Source: Lentisalinibacter orientalis (lineage in GTDB: Bacteria; Pseudomonadota; Gammaproteobacteria; Steroidobacterales; Woeseiaceae). From it: a stretch of DNA of 64,000 nucleotides. The DNA is taken from NCBI RefSeq assembly GCF_040706535.1, contig NZ_JAPDRJ010000004.1, forward strand, positions 248,001 through 312,000. Direction: 5' to 3'. Numbering within the stretch: the first letter of the stretch is position 1; each line of letters starts with the position of its first letter. Made by a program: the position numbers and the translations under genes. Of the stretch, positions 46,501 to 56,656 are shown piece after piece. The notes beneath the pieces were generated by a model. The model worked only from the letters and a program-made list of their open reading frames with translations. It was not told where the DNA came from and did not search any database.

Positions 46501-46724
46501 GGGACATCGCCGCCTGGGCCCGGGTGGGGAACCTGTACGTCAATCGAAACATGATCGGTGCGGTCGTGGGCGCTCAGCCCTTCGGCGGTCAGGGCCTGTC
46601 GGGCACCGGCCCGAAGGCCGGCGGACCGCATTACCTGCTGCGCTTCGCCACGGAATGCAGCGTCAGCAACAACACCGCGGCGGTCGGCGGCAACGCAACC
46701 CTGCTATCCCTCGCCGCCGAGTAG
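43551..46724 (+). CDS. putA: Bifunctional proline dehydrogenase / L-glutamate gamma-semialdehyde dehydrogenase
   Basis: 1057 residues from TTG 43551 (GAAGGG upstream). No N-terminal ribbon-helix-helix DNA-binding domain is present, so this is the enzymatic-only type. Residues about 60-500 form the FAD proline dehydrogenase with GRDIEEAL, ISVKLSALHPRYEF and RLVKGAYWDTEIKRAQ near 360; residues about 530-1015 form the aldehyde dehydrogenase with ISPWNFPLAIFTGQ and catalytic C845 in SAGQRCSALR. It oxidises proline to glutamate. The C-terminal ~40 residues are short, with no extra domain. Because it lacks the repressor domain, it cannot autoregulate as E. coli PutA does. Confidence 0.97.
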   Translation: MNRETATGAGRRLPDQPAAASPLDGAINERYLTDESNVVAELLERADAGQALRERVRETAVELVARVRETERRHGGLDAFLHKYDLSSQEGVVLMCIAEALLRIPDADTADRLIADKLTSGRWEEHLGSSESLFVNASTWGLMLTGRLMRLDEATIRNPAKFLGKLTSKAGEPVVRQAMRQAMKIMGHQFVMGRDIEEALERAGEGGNRRYRYSYDMLGEAALTAEDAERYFRAYAGAIEAIGGAAGDDVIAAPGISVKLSALHPRYEFTQRGRLLDELVPRLARLTEMARDAGIPLTVDAEEADRLEISLEIFAAVAESTSAAGYDGLGLAVQAYQKRSLPVIRWLAELAGRTGRRIPVRLVKGAYWDTEIKRAQEQGLEGYPVFTRKANTDVSFLACARELLDAGERLYPQFATHNAHTLASILHLAGQRRDYEFQRLHGMGEELYEQVVDPERYDRPCRVYAPVGSHEDLLPYLVRRLLENGANTSFVNRIVDEEAPVEEIVADPVEAVRSLSSYPHPRIPLPAAIYGEERRNSRGLNLADRALLGGWLERMQKALDGGHHARPRVAGRALSGRPVESRNPARTGEVVGVVEYADGAAVDRALGTASAAWYDWNATDAATRANILRRAADLYEEEAPALMALCVAEAGKSIGDSLGEVREAVDFLRYYAARAEALFAAPLPMAGPTGERNELRLQGRGVFVCISPWNFPLAIFTGQVAAALAAGNTVLAKPAEQTSLIAARAVDILHRAGVPGEVLNFLPGEGGEVGAAAVADPRVAGVAFTGSTETARLINRTLAERPGPIAAFIAETGGQNAMLVDSSALPEQVVKDAVYSGYNSAGQRCSALRILCVQRDIAPRVIELLTGHMDELSVGDPGLLSTDVGPVIDAGAQEMLERYVADMGARSSLVHRTTLGEGTGGGTFVAPTAIEIERIDQLGREVFGPVVHIYRYRARDLRKTVEAINATGYGLTMGVHSRIDRRARDIAAWARVGNLYVNRNMIGAVVGAQPFGGQGLSGTGPKAGGPHYLLRFATECSVSNNTAAVGGNATLLSLAAE

Positions 46725-46725
46725 G

Positions 46726-46839
46726 AGGTGCCGGACCGAACTTTTCCAACTTATTTCAGTTTTCGGGTCGCGGCGCATCTGCGCGATGGAATCGGATCAG
46801 AATAAGTTCAGAAAGTTGGAAAAGTTCGGTCCGGCACCT
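46726..46839. repeat. MITE/REP-like element with perfect 27-bp inverted terminal repeats
   Basis: AGGTGCCGGACCGAAC... (46726-46752) is repeated exactly inverted at 46813-46839, 27 of 27 bases. The 60-base core is AT-richer at its ends and contains a small palindrome GCGCATCTGCGC; a second imperfect pairing (AACTTATT...AATAAGTT) occurs inside. The GTGCCGGAC end sequence recalls repeats near REP-associated tyrosine transposases. It starts one base after the putA stop, and its right end supplies the stop codon of the convergent phosphatase gene. It could also act as a bidirectional terminator. Confidence 0.88.
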
Positions 46840-47389
46840 AATCGGTGCGGTCGTGGATTCTTTTTGGGTAGTCGTAGGCGATCAGGCGGAACTCGGCGGT
46901 GAAGAACTCTCGCCAGTCCTTTGCCTCGGCGCCCACGGTGACGAAGCCGGCCGTGACCAGGTTGTCGGTGAGGCCCGGAAGCAGCCTGTTCACCAGGTCG
47001 GTGAGCCCCGGGTTATGGGCGCAGATCAGCAGGTGGTTGAAGCTCCCGTCCTGGCGGCCGATCACCTCCACCAGGGTCCCCGCGCTGGCGAGGTACAGGT
47101 CTGCATCCCGCTGCAGGAACTCGCGCGGGTAGCCGATCACCCGGGCGACTGCCTTCGCAGTGGCCCACGCCCGTTTGGCAGGACTGCTGACGATCAGCGA
47201 GGGACGGACGCCGGCCGCCTGCAGGCGCCGGCCCATGTCGGGAGCGTCCTCGCGGCCCCGGCTGCTGAGCGGCCGGTCGAAGTCGGACACGGAATCGTCC
47301 TTCCAGCTCGACTTCGCATGGCGCAACAGCGTCAGCGTCTTCTCCCGGTCCCCCGGCGGCTGGGAGGGATGGCCGCGCTGCTCGATCAC
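46838..47389 (-). CDS. sixA: SixA-like phosphohistidine phosphatase
   Basis: 183 residues from GTG 47389, overlapping the sufT stop (GTGA). The phosphoglycerate-mutase-type RHG motif is LTLLRHAKSSW at about residue 21, with IVSSPAKRAWATA and LICAHNPGLTDL as the other active-site pieces. Homologues dephosphorylate phosphohistidine on signalling or PTS proteins. It is translationally coupled as the last gene of the SUF operon. Its stop codon (46840-46838) comes from the inverted-repeat element, so the last residues may have been changed by insertion. Confidence 0.88.
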   Translation of the reverse strand: MIEQRGHPSQPPGDREKTLTLLRHAKSSWKDDSVSDFDRPLSSRGREDAPDMGRRLQAAGVRPSLIVSSPAKRAWATAKAVARVIGYPREFLQRDADLYLASAGTLVEVIGRQDGSFNHLLICAHNPGLTDLVNRLLPGLTDNLVTAGFVTVGAEAKDWREFFTAEFRLIAYDYPKRIHDRTD

Positions 47390-47940
47390 ATCATGCCCGT
47401 CTGCAGCCGCGCCTCGTCGCTCATCATCGACTGGTTCCAGGGCGGGTCGAACACCAGTTCCACCCGCACGTCCGCCACCGTCGGGATGACGGACACCTTC
47501 TCGCGCACGTCCTCGACCAGGATGTCGCCCATGCCGCAGCCGGGCGCGGTCAGCGTCATGTCGATGTCCACCCGCCGCTCGCCCTGGCCGAGACGGCTGA
47601 TCTCACAGCGGTAGATCAGCCCCAGGTCGGCGATGTTCACCGGGATCTCCGGGTCGTAGCAGGTCTTCAGCTGGGACCAGATCACGGCCTCCAGCTCCTC
47701 GTCGGTGGCATCCTCGGGCACCTCCGGCGGCGGCACCGGCTCCTTGCCCAGCGCATCCGCGTCGGCGCCGGCGATCCGGAACAGGTTGCCTTCCAGGAAG
47801 ATGGTGAAACTGCCGCCGAGCGCCTGGGTGATGTGGGCCGTGGCGCCCTCGCGCAGTGTCACCTCTTCGCCCATGGGTATGATCACCGCCCGCACGTCGC
47901 GGGTGAGGGTGACCGGTTCGCTGTTATGCCCGAACATCAT
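47386..47940 (-). CDS. sufT: Fe-S cluster assembly protein SufT
   Basis: 184 residues. The N-terminal beta domain (VTLTRDVRAVIIPMGEEVTL, EGNLFRI) is characteristic of the long SufT; the C-terminal DUF59/MIP18 domain has CYDPEIPVNIADLGLIY and the hallmark TAPGCGMGD with its Cys. SufT proteins act late in Fe-S cluster maturation or delivery. The start overlaps the sufU stop (ATGA-type), and its stop overlaps sixA. A second Met lies next to the first. Confidence 0.93.
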   Translation of the reverse strand: MMFGHNSEPVTLTRDVRAVIIPMGEEVTLREGATAHITQALGGSFTIFLEGNLFRIAGADADALGKEPVPPPEVPEDATDEELEAVIWSQLKTCYDPEIPVNIADLGLIYRCEISRLGQGERRVDIDMTLTAPGCGMGDILVEDVREKVSVIPTVADVRVELVFDPPWNQSMMSDEARLQTGMM

Positions 47941-48395
47941 GATTCAGTGCTCACCTTTCCTTCGTGTCTCGTCAGTGCCGCGCGCAGCGCATGCCAGGCC
48001 AGGCTGGCGCATTTTACCCGGGACGGGAAATCCCGCACCCCGGCCAGCGCCTCCAGCTTGCCGAGCCCGTCGCCGGCATCCTCGCCGCGGAGCATCGCCT
48101 GGATGCCGTCCGCCGCGTCCAGCGCCTCGGCCTCGGAGTGGCCGTACACGGTCTCGGTCAGCAGCGAGGCCGAGGCCATCGATATGGCACAGCCGCTGCC
48201 CTCGAACGCAGCATCCCGCACCTCGCCGTCCTCGACGCGGAAGTACAGATGCAGCTTGTCGCCGCACAGCGGATTCACGCCTTCCGCTTCGTGCGTGTAG
48301 CGCTCCGGCCGTCCGAAATGGCGCGGATGGCGGGCATGGTCCAGGATCAGCTCCCGGTACAGCTCCCGCAGTTGCCCGGCCGAGGATTCCGCCAC
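47937..48395 (-). CDS. sufU: Fe-S scaffold / sulfur-transfer protein SufU
   Basis: 152 residues. The three Cys of the SufU/IscU family are present: NPLCGDKLHLYF, FEGSGCAISMASASLLTE and RVKCASLAWHALRAAL. The insertion between the second and third Cys is the SufU type, in which the protein takes sulfur from SufS by a zinc-dependent swap rather than acting as a scaffold. No SufE is encoded in this operon, fitting this role. Start overlaps nothing; sufS ends 2 bases before. Confidence 0.95.
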   Translation of the reverse strand: MAESSAGQLRELYRELILDHARHPRHFGRPERYTHEAEGVNPLCGDKLHLYFRVEDGEVRDAAFEGSGCAISMASASLLTETVYGHSEAEALDAADGIQAMLRGEDAGDGLGKLEALAGVRDFPSRVKCASLAWHALRAALTRHEGKVSTES

Positions 48396-48397
48396 GG

Positions 48398-49657
48398 TCA
48401 GCCTCCGAAGATCTCTTTCGCGCGCCCCAGCGCCGCCACCAGCCGGTCCACGTCTTCCCGGTTGTTATAGAGCCCGAGCGAGGCCCGCGCGGTGCCCGGC
48501 AGGCCGTAACGCTCCATCACCGGCATGGCGCAATGGTGACCCGTGCGGATGGCGACGCCGAGCTGGTCCAGGATAGTACCCAGGTCGTGGGGATGGATGT
48601 CGTCCAGCATGAACGAGACCACGCCCACCTTGTGGGGCGCCGTGCCGATGATGCGCAGCCCCTCCACGGTGGCCAGCTGCTGGTTCAGGTAGGCCAGCAG
48701 TTCGGTCTCGTAGCGGGCGACCTCGGCCGGCCCGATGCCGGCCAGGTAATCCACCGCCGCGCCGAGCCCGACGGCACCCGAGATGTTCGGCGTGCCGGCC
48801 TCGAACTTGTACGGCAGCTCGTTCCAGGTGCTGCCCTCGAAGGAGACGGTGAGGATCATGTCGCCGCCGCCCTGCCAGGGAGGCATCTCCTCCAGCAGCG
48901 CCTCCCGGCCGTACAGCACGCCGATGCCGGTGGGGGCGTACATCTTGTGGCCGGAGAAGGCGAAGAAATCGCAGCCGAGCTCCTGCACGTTCACGGGCCC
49001 GTGGGGCACCGCCTGGGCGCCGTCCACCAGCGTCACGATGCCGCGCTCGCGGGCCAGCGCGATGATCTCCCGCGCGGGCGTGATGGTGCCGAGGGCATTC
49101 GACGTATGGGAGAAGGCGATGAGCTTCGTGCGCTCGCCGATCAGCGCCTTCAGTGCCTCGAGGTCCACCGCGCCGGCGTCGTCGATGGGGGCGACGCGCA
49201 GCACCGCGCCGGTGCGCTCGCAGAGCATCTGCCAGGGGACGATGTTGGCGTGATGCTCCAGCCAGGTGATCAGGATCTCGTCGCCGGCGCCGATGTTCTC
49301 CGCGCCCCAGCTGTTCGCCACCAGGTTGATGGCCTCCGTGGTGCCCCGCGTGAAAACGATCTCCGAGGTCGAGGCCGCGTTGATGAATCCGCGGACCCTC
49401 TCCCGCGCGCCCTCGTAGGCTTCGGTCGCGCGGTGGCTCAGCGTATGGACTCCGCGGTGCACGTTGGCGTGGTCGCACTTCTCGTAGTGATCCACGGCCT
49501 CGATCACGGCCAGCGGCCGCTGGGAAGAGGCGGCGCTGTCCAGGTAGGTCAGCGGCTGACCGTTCACCTCCTGGAACAGGATCGGGAAGTCCGACCGGCG
49601 GGCCTCGACGGCCGCGGTGGCGAGATCGCCCGCTATCTGATTCTCCTGAGCACTCAC
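48398..49657 (-). CDS. sufS: Cysteine desulfurase SufS
   Basis: 419 residues from GTG 49657, overlapping the sufD stop (GTGA). PLP site: FFAFSGHKMYAPTGIGVLYG with the Schiff-base Lys. The catalytic Cys is in RTGHHCAMPVM, the SufS group-II form. YLDSAASSQRP opens the fold and NVHRGVHTLSHRAT follows. It takes sulfur from cysteine as a persulfide for SufU and the SufBCD scaffold. Residues before about 20 are poorly conserved. Confidence 0.97.
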   Translation of the reverse strand: MSAQENQIAGDLATAAVEARRSDFPILFQEVNGQPLTYLDSAASSQRPLAVIEAVDHYEKCDHANVHRGVHTLSHRATEAYEGARERVRGFINAASTSEIVFTRGTTEAINLVANSWGAENIGAGDEILITWLEHHANIVPWQMLCERTGAVLRVAPIDDAGAVDLEALKALIGERTKLIAFSHTSNALGTITPAREIIALARERGIVTLVDGAQAVPHGPVNVQELGCDFFAFSGHKMYAPTGIGVLYGREALLEEMPPWQGGGDMILTVSFEGSTWNELPYKFEAGTPNISGAVGLGAAVDYLAGIGPAEVARYETELLAYLNQQLATVEGLRIIGTAPHKVGVVSFMLDDIHPHDLGTILDQLGVAIRTGHHCAMPVMERYGLPGTARASLGLYNNREDVDRLVAALGRAKEIFGG

Positions 49658-50963
49658 AGCAACGACTCCAGTTCGTCGAATTCCGGCAGGCCGCCGACCA
49701 GCATGCGCTCCATGCGCCGCGCCAGCGCCGGCGAATTCGTGCGGCCGAGCAGCTCGCGCAGGAACGCGAAGATCAGCAGGTGACGGGCGCTCTCCGTGTC
49801 GATGCCCCGGGAGCGCAGATAGAACAACGCGGTCTCGTCCAGCTGGCCGACCGTGGCGCCGTGGCTGCACTTGACGTCGTCGGCATAGATCTCCAGCTCC
49901 GGTTTGGTGTCGACTTCCGCCTTGTCCGAGAGCAGCAGATTGCGGTTGGACTGGGCCGCGTCGGTGCCGTCGGCGCCGGCATGCACCATCACCTTGCCGT
50001 TGAACACGGCCCGGCTGCGGTCCTTCAGCACGCCGCGGTAGTCCTCGGTGCTGACCGTGTCCGGCGCCTCGTGGTCGATGCGGGTGTGGTTGTCCACGTG
50101 CTGATCGCCGCCCGTCACGTAGATGCCGTTCAGGCTGACGGCGGCTTCGCGGTCGGTGAGACGCACCATCGTGTCGTGGCGCACCAGGCGGCCGCCCAAG
50201 TCGAGGCTGTGGCAGTCCAGTCGGGCACGCGCCGCCAGCGTGGCATGCAGGCGGCTTATCTGGAAGCTCTGCGCCGGCTGTCGCTGCAGCCGGAAGTGCT
50301 CGATGCGTGAGGCCTCGTGCTGGACGATGTCGGTGACCACGTTCGTGAAGCGCCGCGCGTCCGTCTCGCCGGCATAGTGTTCCACGATCGTTGCGCGGGC
50401 ATGCGCCCCGGCCTCGACGACTATGCGCGGGCTCGCCACGGCGCTCGCCTCGCCGGTGACCACGAAGACGAGGTAGAGCGGGCGGTCGAGCACGGCGGTG
50501 TCGGCGAGGGACAGACGCAGCCCGTCCGTGAGGAGGGCGCCGTTCAGTGCCGTCATCGCATCCGCGGAGGCGCCGGCGGCGCTCTGCGGCGGCAGACCCG
50601 TCTTCAGCAGCGGCTCCACGGAGACGCCTTCCGGCAGCGCGTCCGGCAGGGAGTCGGCGTCCAGGCGTCCGTCGACGAATACCACGGAGTGCGCATCGAA
50701 CTCGCCGAGCACCTCCCGCGCGAGCGCCGCCGCCCGGCGCTCCGCTGTCTCGCCCGGCGCCTCGGTGGTGCCTGCCAGCCAGTCGTCGCTGAAATCCGCG
50801 AGCGGCGCCAGGCTGGTGTACTTCCACTCCTCCTGGCGCACGTGGGGGAAACCCGCCTCCAGAAATCGTTCGAGGTTCGTCTCGCGGAACCGGGCCAGCC
50901 AGTCGGGTCCCGGCCGGGCCTCGACGGCCTGACGCAGCCGCTTCTCGTCGAGGGACGGTGCCT

Positions 50964-50967
<4 letters not shown>
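49654..50967 (-). CDS. sufD: Fe-S cluster assembly protein SufD
   Basis: 437 residues from ATG 50967, overlapping the sufC stop (ATGA). The N-terminal WKYTSLAPLADFSD, the beta-helix core (NGIYVTGGDQHVDNHTRIDHEAP, broken here) and VKCSHGATVGQLDETALFYLRSRGI, with the conserved His of SufD, are visible. It forms SufBC2D, where FeS clusters are built at the SufB-SufD interface. Normal length. Confidence 0.97.
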
Positions 50968-51725
<758 letters not shown>

Positions 51726-51737
51726 GTAGTGTCCTCG

Positions 51738-53186
<1,449 letters not shown>

Positions 53187-53193
53187 AGTGCGC

Positions 53194-53688
53194 TCAGTGT
53201 GTGTCCGTGTTGTCTTCCCGGCCGATGTCTGCGGTCGCCGCGGTGGCGGCAGGCATGGGCACGAGCGTGAATGTGGGGATGGCGGGGCGCGGTTTCTGCA
53301 GCTCGGTGAGGCTGATACCCGCCAGCGCCCGCCGGATCTGCAGGTTGATCTGCTGCCAGGAGCTGCCCACGCTGCAGTTCTCCTCGAGCTCGCAGCTGGA
53401 TTCCCGGCCGCTGCACTCGGTGATGGCCAGCGGGCCCTCCAGGGCGTCGATGATATGGGCTGCGCTGATTGCTTCCGGCGCCTGCGCCAGCCGGTAGCCG
53501 CCGTTCGCGCCGCGCTCGGAGGCCACGAGGCCGGCGCGGGCGAGCTGTTTCAGCAGCTTGCTGACGGTGGGGGCGCCCAGCCCGGTCGCCGCGGCGATCT
53601 CGCTGGCGCTCTGCAGCTCATGGTCGGCGTCCGCCAGGTACGCGAGGACCACGGTCCCGTAATCGGTGAGTTTCGAGATTCTCAGCAT
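53194..53688 (-). CDS. Rrf2-family SUF operon regulator
   Basis: 164 residues from ATG 53688. An N-terminal winged helix (ISKLTDYGTVVLAYLAD, SASEIAAATGLGAPTVSKLLKQLARAGLV) is followed by three Cys in CSGRESSCELEENC, which likely hold a [2Fe-2S] cluster as in IscR (C-x6-C-x5-C here). Such regulators sense cluster supply and repress the suf operon when Fe-S is sufficient. The last 35 residues are an extra Pro/Ala-rich tail. It heads the suf operon and has an IscR-like site upstream. Confidence 0.93.
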   Translation of the reverse strand: MLRISKLTDYGTVVLAYLADADHELQSASEIAAATGLGAPTVSKLLKQLARAGLVASERGANGGYRLAQAPEAISAAHIIDALEGPLAITECSGRESSCELEENCSVGSSWQQINLQIRRALAGISLTELQKPRPAIPTFTLVPMPAATAATADIGREDNTDTH

Positions 53689-53710
53689 TGCGGCTCTCTC
53701 GATTGATGGA

Positions 53711-53782
53711 TCGGGGCTGAAGCCGACCGACGGGTCGGGGCTGAAGCCCGGCGACCGATCGGGGCTGAAGCCCCTCCTACAG
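53711..53782. repeat. Three 24-bp tandem repeats with GGGGCTGAAGCCCC-like palindrome
   Basis: TCGGGGCTGAAGCC occurs at 53711, 53735 and 53759, exactly 24 bases apart, with differing 10-base tails. The last copy is extended to the full palindrome GGGGCTGAAGCCCC and followed by TCCTACAG, a pattern common in short repeats of gammaproteobacteria. The array sits in the leader of the suf regulator gene, within about 25-95 bases of its ATG. Confidence 0.9.
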
Positions 53783-53784
53783 TC

Positions 53785-53809
53785 TATAGGGGACCATTTT
53801 AGTACTAAT
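53785..53809. promoter_or_regulatory. IscR type-1-like operator upstream of the suf operon
   Basis: ATAGGGGACCATTTTAGTAC, read on the forward strand, aligns with the IscR type-1 pattern ATASYYGACTRWWWYAGTCRRSTAT; the core GAC-CATTTTAGT matches at nearly all positions. On the reverse strand the core reads ACTAAAATGGTC. The [2Fe-2S] form of the downstream regulator would probably bind here and repress the operon. The 24-bp repeats lie between it and the start. Confidence 0.55.
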
Positions 53810-53931
53810 TGGTTTCCGGTGCCAGATCGCGGGCGCATTCCGGGCGGCCCGGGGCAGGGTATTTTGCTATCCTCTGCCGTTTGCGCAACGCCCGGACCCG
53901 GGCCCGGCGCACCGGCGGCACAGGGACGGAG

Positions 53932-54747
53932 ATGACCCAGAAGACGGAAAACGTGGTCGAGATCCGCGGCCTCTGCTATTCGCGGGGCCAGCGCCAGATA
54001 TTCGATCATCTGGATATCGACATCAAGCGGGGCAAGGTCACCGCCGTCATGGGCCCCAGCGGCACCGGCAAGACCACGCTGCTGCGTCTGATCACGGGGC
54101 AGCTCGTGCCCGACCGTGGCACGATCGTGGTCGATGGCGAGGACGTCTCCAAACTCAACCGGAGCGGCATCTACCGGATGCGCAAGAAGATCGGCATGCT
54201 GTTCCAGAACGGCGCGCTGCTCACGGATTATTCAGTGTTCGAGAATGTGGCCTTCCCGCTGCGCGAGCACACCAATCTGCCGGACCGCCTCATCCGCCAT
54301 ATCGTGCTCACCAAGCTGCACGCGGTCGGGCTGCGCGGCGCGGCCGCCCTCATGCCGTCCGAACTCTCCGGGGGCATGGCGCGGCGGGTGGCGCTGGCCC
54401 GTGCCATGGTCATGGATCCGGAGATTCTCATCTACGACGAGCCGTTCGTGGGACTCGACCCCATCTCGATGGGCGTGATCGTGCGTCTCGTCCGGCGCAT
54501 GAACGACATCCTCGGCATCTCCAGCATCGTGGTCAGTCATGACGTGCAGGAGATCAGCACGGTTGCCGACGTGAGCTATCTGATCTCGGACGGCAAGGTG
54601 GTGGCGTCGGGCAGCCCGGAGGAGCTGAGCGGCGCGCCCTCGGAGCTGGTCAGGCAGTTCATGCACGGCATGGCGGACGGCCCGGTGCCGTTCCATTACC
54701 CGGCGCCGGACTACGCGGAGCAGCTCCTCGGCCGCGAGGGCGACTGA
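53932..54747 (+). CDS. mlaF: Phospholipid ABC transporter ATPase MlaF
   Basis: 271 residues from ATG 53932 (ACGGAG before it). VVEIRGLCYSRGQRQIFDHLD leads to Walker A GPSGTGKTT; signature LSGGMARRVALARA and Walker B ILIYDEPFVGLDP; the SHDVQEI switch follows. It powers MlaE. It is divergent from the suf regulator and opens a five-gene mla operon; no mlaA is seen here. Confidence 0.96.
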   Translation: MTQKTENVVEIRGLCYSRGQRQIFDHLDIDIKRGKVTAVMGPSGTGKTTLLRLITGQLVPDRGTIVVDGEDVSKLNRSGIYRMRKKIGMLFQNGALLTDYSVFENVAFPLREHTNLPDRLIRHIVLTKLHAVGLRGAAALMPSELSGGMARRVALARAMVMDPEILIYDEPFVGLDPISMGVIVRLVRRMNDILGISSIVVSHDVQEISTVADVSYLISDGKVVASGSPEELSGAPSELVRQFMHGMADGPVPFHYPAPDYAEQLLGREGD

Positions 54748-54751
54748 TACC

Positions 54752-55516
54752 GTGCTGCGGGAGCTCCTTTACGCGCTGGCCGGCTTCCTGCAGACCTTCG
54801 GTCAGCTGCAGCTGTTCTTTCTGCGCCTCGTGGCCGCGACCCCGCGGGCGATCTGGCGCCGCTTCCCGCTCGTCGTGCAGCAGGTCCACAATACTGGAGC
54901 GCTGTCGCTGCCCATTATCATCACCTCCGCCTTCTTCGTGGGCGCCGTCCTCGGCCTGCAGGGTTACGACAACCTGTCCCGATTCGGTTCCGAGGATGCG
55001 CTGGGTGTGTTCGTCGCGCTGTCGCTCATGAAGGAACTCGGCCCCGTAGTCACGGCGCTGCTGTTCGCCGGGCGGGCCGGCACGGCGCTCGCCTCGGAGA
55101 TCGGTCTCATGCGAGCCACGGACCAGCTCTCGGCCATGGAGATGATGGCCGTGGACCCCATCCGGCGGGTGGTGATGCCCCGGTTCCTCGGCGGCGTCAT
55201 CGCCATGCCGCTGCTCGCGGGCATCTTCAGCGCGGTGGCGATCTTCGGCGCCTACATGGTGGGCGTCGTGCTGATGGGGGTTGATATCGGCGCCTTCTGG
55301 GCGCAGATGAGGGAGAGTGTGGAGCTGGCCGACATCATGGAGGGCGTGGTCAAGAGCGTCGTCTTCGGTGTGGCGGCCAGCCTGCTCGCCGTGTTCGAGG
55401 GTTACAATGCCCTGCCGACGGCGGAAGGGGTCGGCAGGGCGACGACGCGCACGGTGGTCATTTCCTCCATCGCCGTGCTCGTTCTCGATTTTCTGATTAC
55501 CGCCGCCTTGATGTGA
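54752..55516 (+). CDS. mlaE: Phospholipid ABC transporter permease MlaE
   Basis: 254 residues from GTG 54752, 4 bases after mlaF. Five to six helices; LPIIITSAFFVGAVLGLQGY, LVTALLFAGRAG-like VTALLFAGRAGTALASEIGLMRATDQLSAMEMMAVDPIRRV (broken here) is the coupling-helix region, and AVFEGYNALPTAEGVGRATTRTVV ends it. It moves phospholipids across or out of the inner membrane with MlaF and MlaD. Confidence 0.97.
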   Translation: MLRELLYALAGFLQTFGQLQLFFLRLVAATPRAIWRRFPLVVQQVHNTGALSLPIIITSAFFVGAVLGLQGYDNLSRFGSEDALGVFVALSLMKELGPVVTALLFAGRAGTALASEIGLMRATDQLSAMEMMAVDPIRRVVMPRFLGGVIAMPLLAGIFSAVAIFGAYMVGVVLMGVDIGAFWAQMRESVELADIMEGVVKSVVFGVAASLLAVFEGYNALPTAEGVGRATTRTVVISSIAVLVLDFLITAALM

Positions 55517-55529
55517 AGGGACAGCGCTT

Positions 55530-56000
55530 ATGCAACAGACCAGAGCCGTAGAGATCAGCACCGGGTTGTTCGTGTTCCTGGGCTTCGCCGCGCTGTTCTT
55601 CCTGATCACGCAGACGACCACCATCGGCGGTTACGTGCAGGACGACACCTACGAGGTGACGGCCCGGTTCGAGAATGTGGGCAGCCTGAAGGTGCGCTCG
55701 CCGGTGAGCATGGCCGGCGTTACCATCGGACGGGTGAATGCCATCGAGTTCGACCCGCAGCGACTGGATGCGGTCGTGACCATGCGTATCGAGAACCGCT
55801 ACGACCAGATACCGGAGGACTCCGACGCCAGCATCCTCACCGCCGGATTGCTCGGCAGCCAGTACATCGGGCTCCAGCCAGGCGGCTCGGAGATGTACCT
55901 GGAGGACGGCAGCGAGGTGCTGTTCACCCAGTCCGCGGTGGTGCTGGAAAACCTGATCGGCAAATTCCTGGTGAATATGGGTTCGGGAGGCAACGAATGA
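55530..56000 (+). CDS. mlaD: MCE-domain phospholipid-binding protein MlaD
   Basis: 156 residues. One N-terminal helix (STGLFVFLGFAALFFLITQ) anchors it; residues about 40-118 form the MCE domain (YEVTARFENVGSLKVRSPVSMAGVTIGRVNAIEFD, broken here), followed by a hydrophobic helix that lines the hexameric pore (VVLENLIGKFLVNM). Its stop overlaps the mlaC start (ATGA). Confidence 0.97.
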   Translation: MQQTRAVEISTGLFVFLGFAALFFLITQTTTIGGYVQDDTYEVTARFENVGSLKVRSPVSMAGVTIGRVNAIEFDPQRLDAVVTMRIENRYDQIPEDSDASILTAGLLGSQYIGLQPGGSEMYLEDGSEVLFTQSAVVLENLIGKFLVNMGSGGNE

Positions 56001-56656
56001 GAATGTGGATGACGACCCTGGCGCTGCTGGGGGTATTGCTGAGCCTCCCGGGTGTCGCCCGGACGGAGGAGGATCCGACAGCCGTGATCGAGACCGCGGT
56101 GGACGAGCTCTCGCAGGCCCTCGAAGGCCGCAAGCTGGAGCTCTCGGAGAACCGACAGGAGCTGTACGAGGTGATCGACGGCATTCTGCTGCCGCGCTTC
56201 GACCGCCGCTACGCCGCCCAACTCGTGCTGGGCCGCTACTGGCGCACGGGCAGCGAGGAGCAGCAGGAGCGCTTCATCCGGGCCTTCTACCAGGCTCTGC
56301 TCGAGCGCTATGCCGACGGCGTGCTGGAGTTCGACGAGGAGCGCATCGAAGTGCTGCCCTTCCGCGGCGACGCCGAGGAACGGCGTACTACGGTCCGGAC
56401 CGAGGTCAAACTGGACGACGGCAGCAAAGTACCGGTGAACTACGGCCTGGTGAAGCGCGACGACGGCTGGAAGGTCTATGACGTGACCGTCGAGGGCATC
56501 TCCTACGTGCGCAATTTCCGCACCGAGCTCAACGCGGAGATCGCCAGCAAAGGGCTGGAGCCCGTCATCCAGCGCCTGGAGCGCGAGGCGGGTTTGCGCG
56601 AAGGCGAGGGCGGGGACTCCGGGTCCGCCGACGCGGAAGGCACGGGCGAGGAGTGA
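55997..56656 (+). CDS. mlaC: Periplasmic phospholipid shuttle MlaC
   Basis: 219 residues with a signal peptide ending near GVA/RTEED. Family features: LLPRFDRRYAAQLVLGRYWR, FIRAFYQALLERYADGVLEF, VNYGLVKRDDGWKVYDVTVEGISYVRNFRTE, broken here. It carries lipid between the outer-membrane MlaA complex and MlaD. The last 25 residues are an acidic Gly/Ser tail not needed by the fold. mlaB overlaps its stop. Confidence 0.96.
   Translation: MRMWMTTLALLGVLLSLPGVARTEEDPTAVIETAVDELSQALEGRKLELSENRQELYEVIDGILLPRFDRRYAAQLVLGRYWRTGSEEQQERFIRAFYQALLERYADGVLEFDEERIEVLPFRGDAEERRTTVRTEVKLDDGSKVPVNYGLVKRDDGWKVYDVTVEGISYVRNFRTELNAEIASKGLEPVIQRLEREAGLREGEGGDSGSADAEGTGEE

Noticed and set aside
53711..53782. Short spaced repeats considered as a CRISPR array
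   Set aside because: Unit is 24 bases with only 10 bases between 14-base cores, three copies, and no cas genes.
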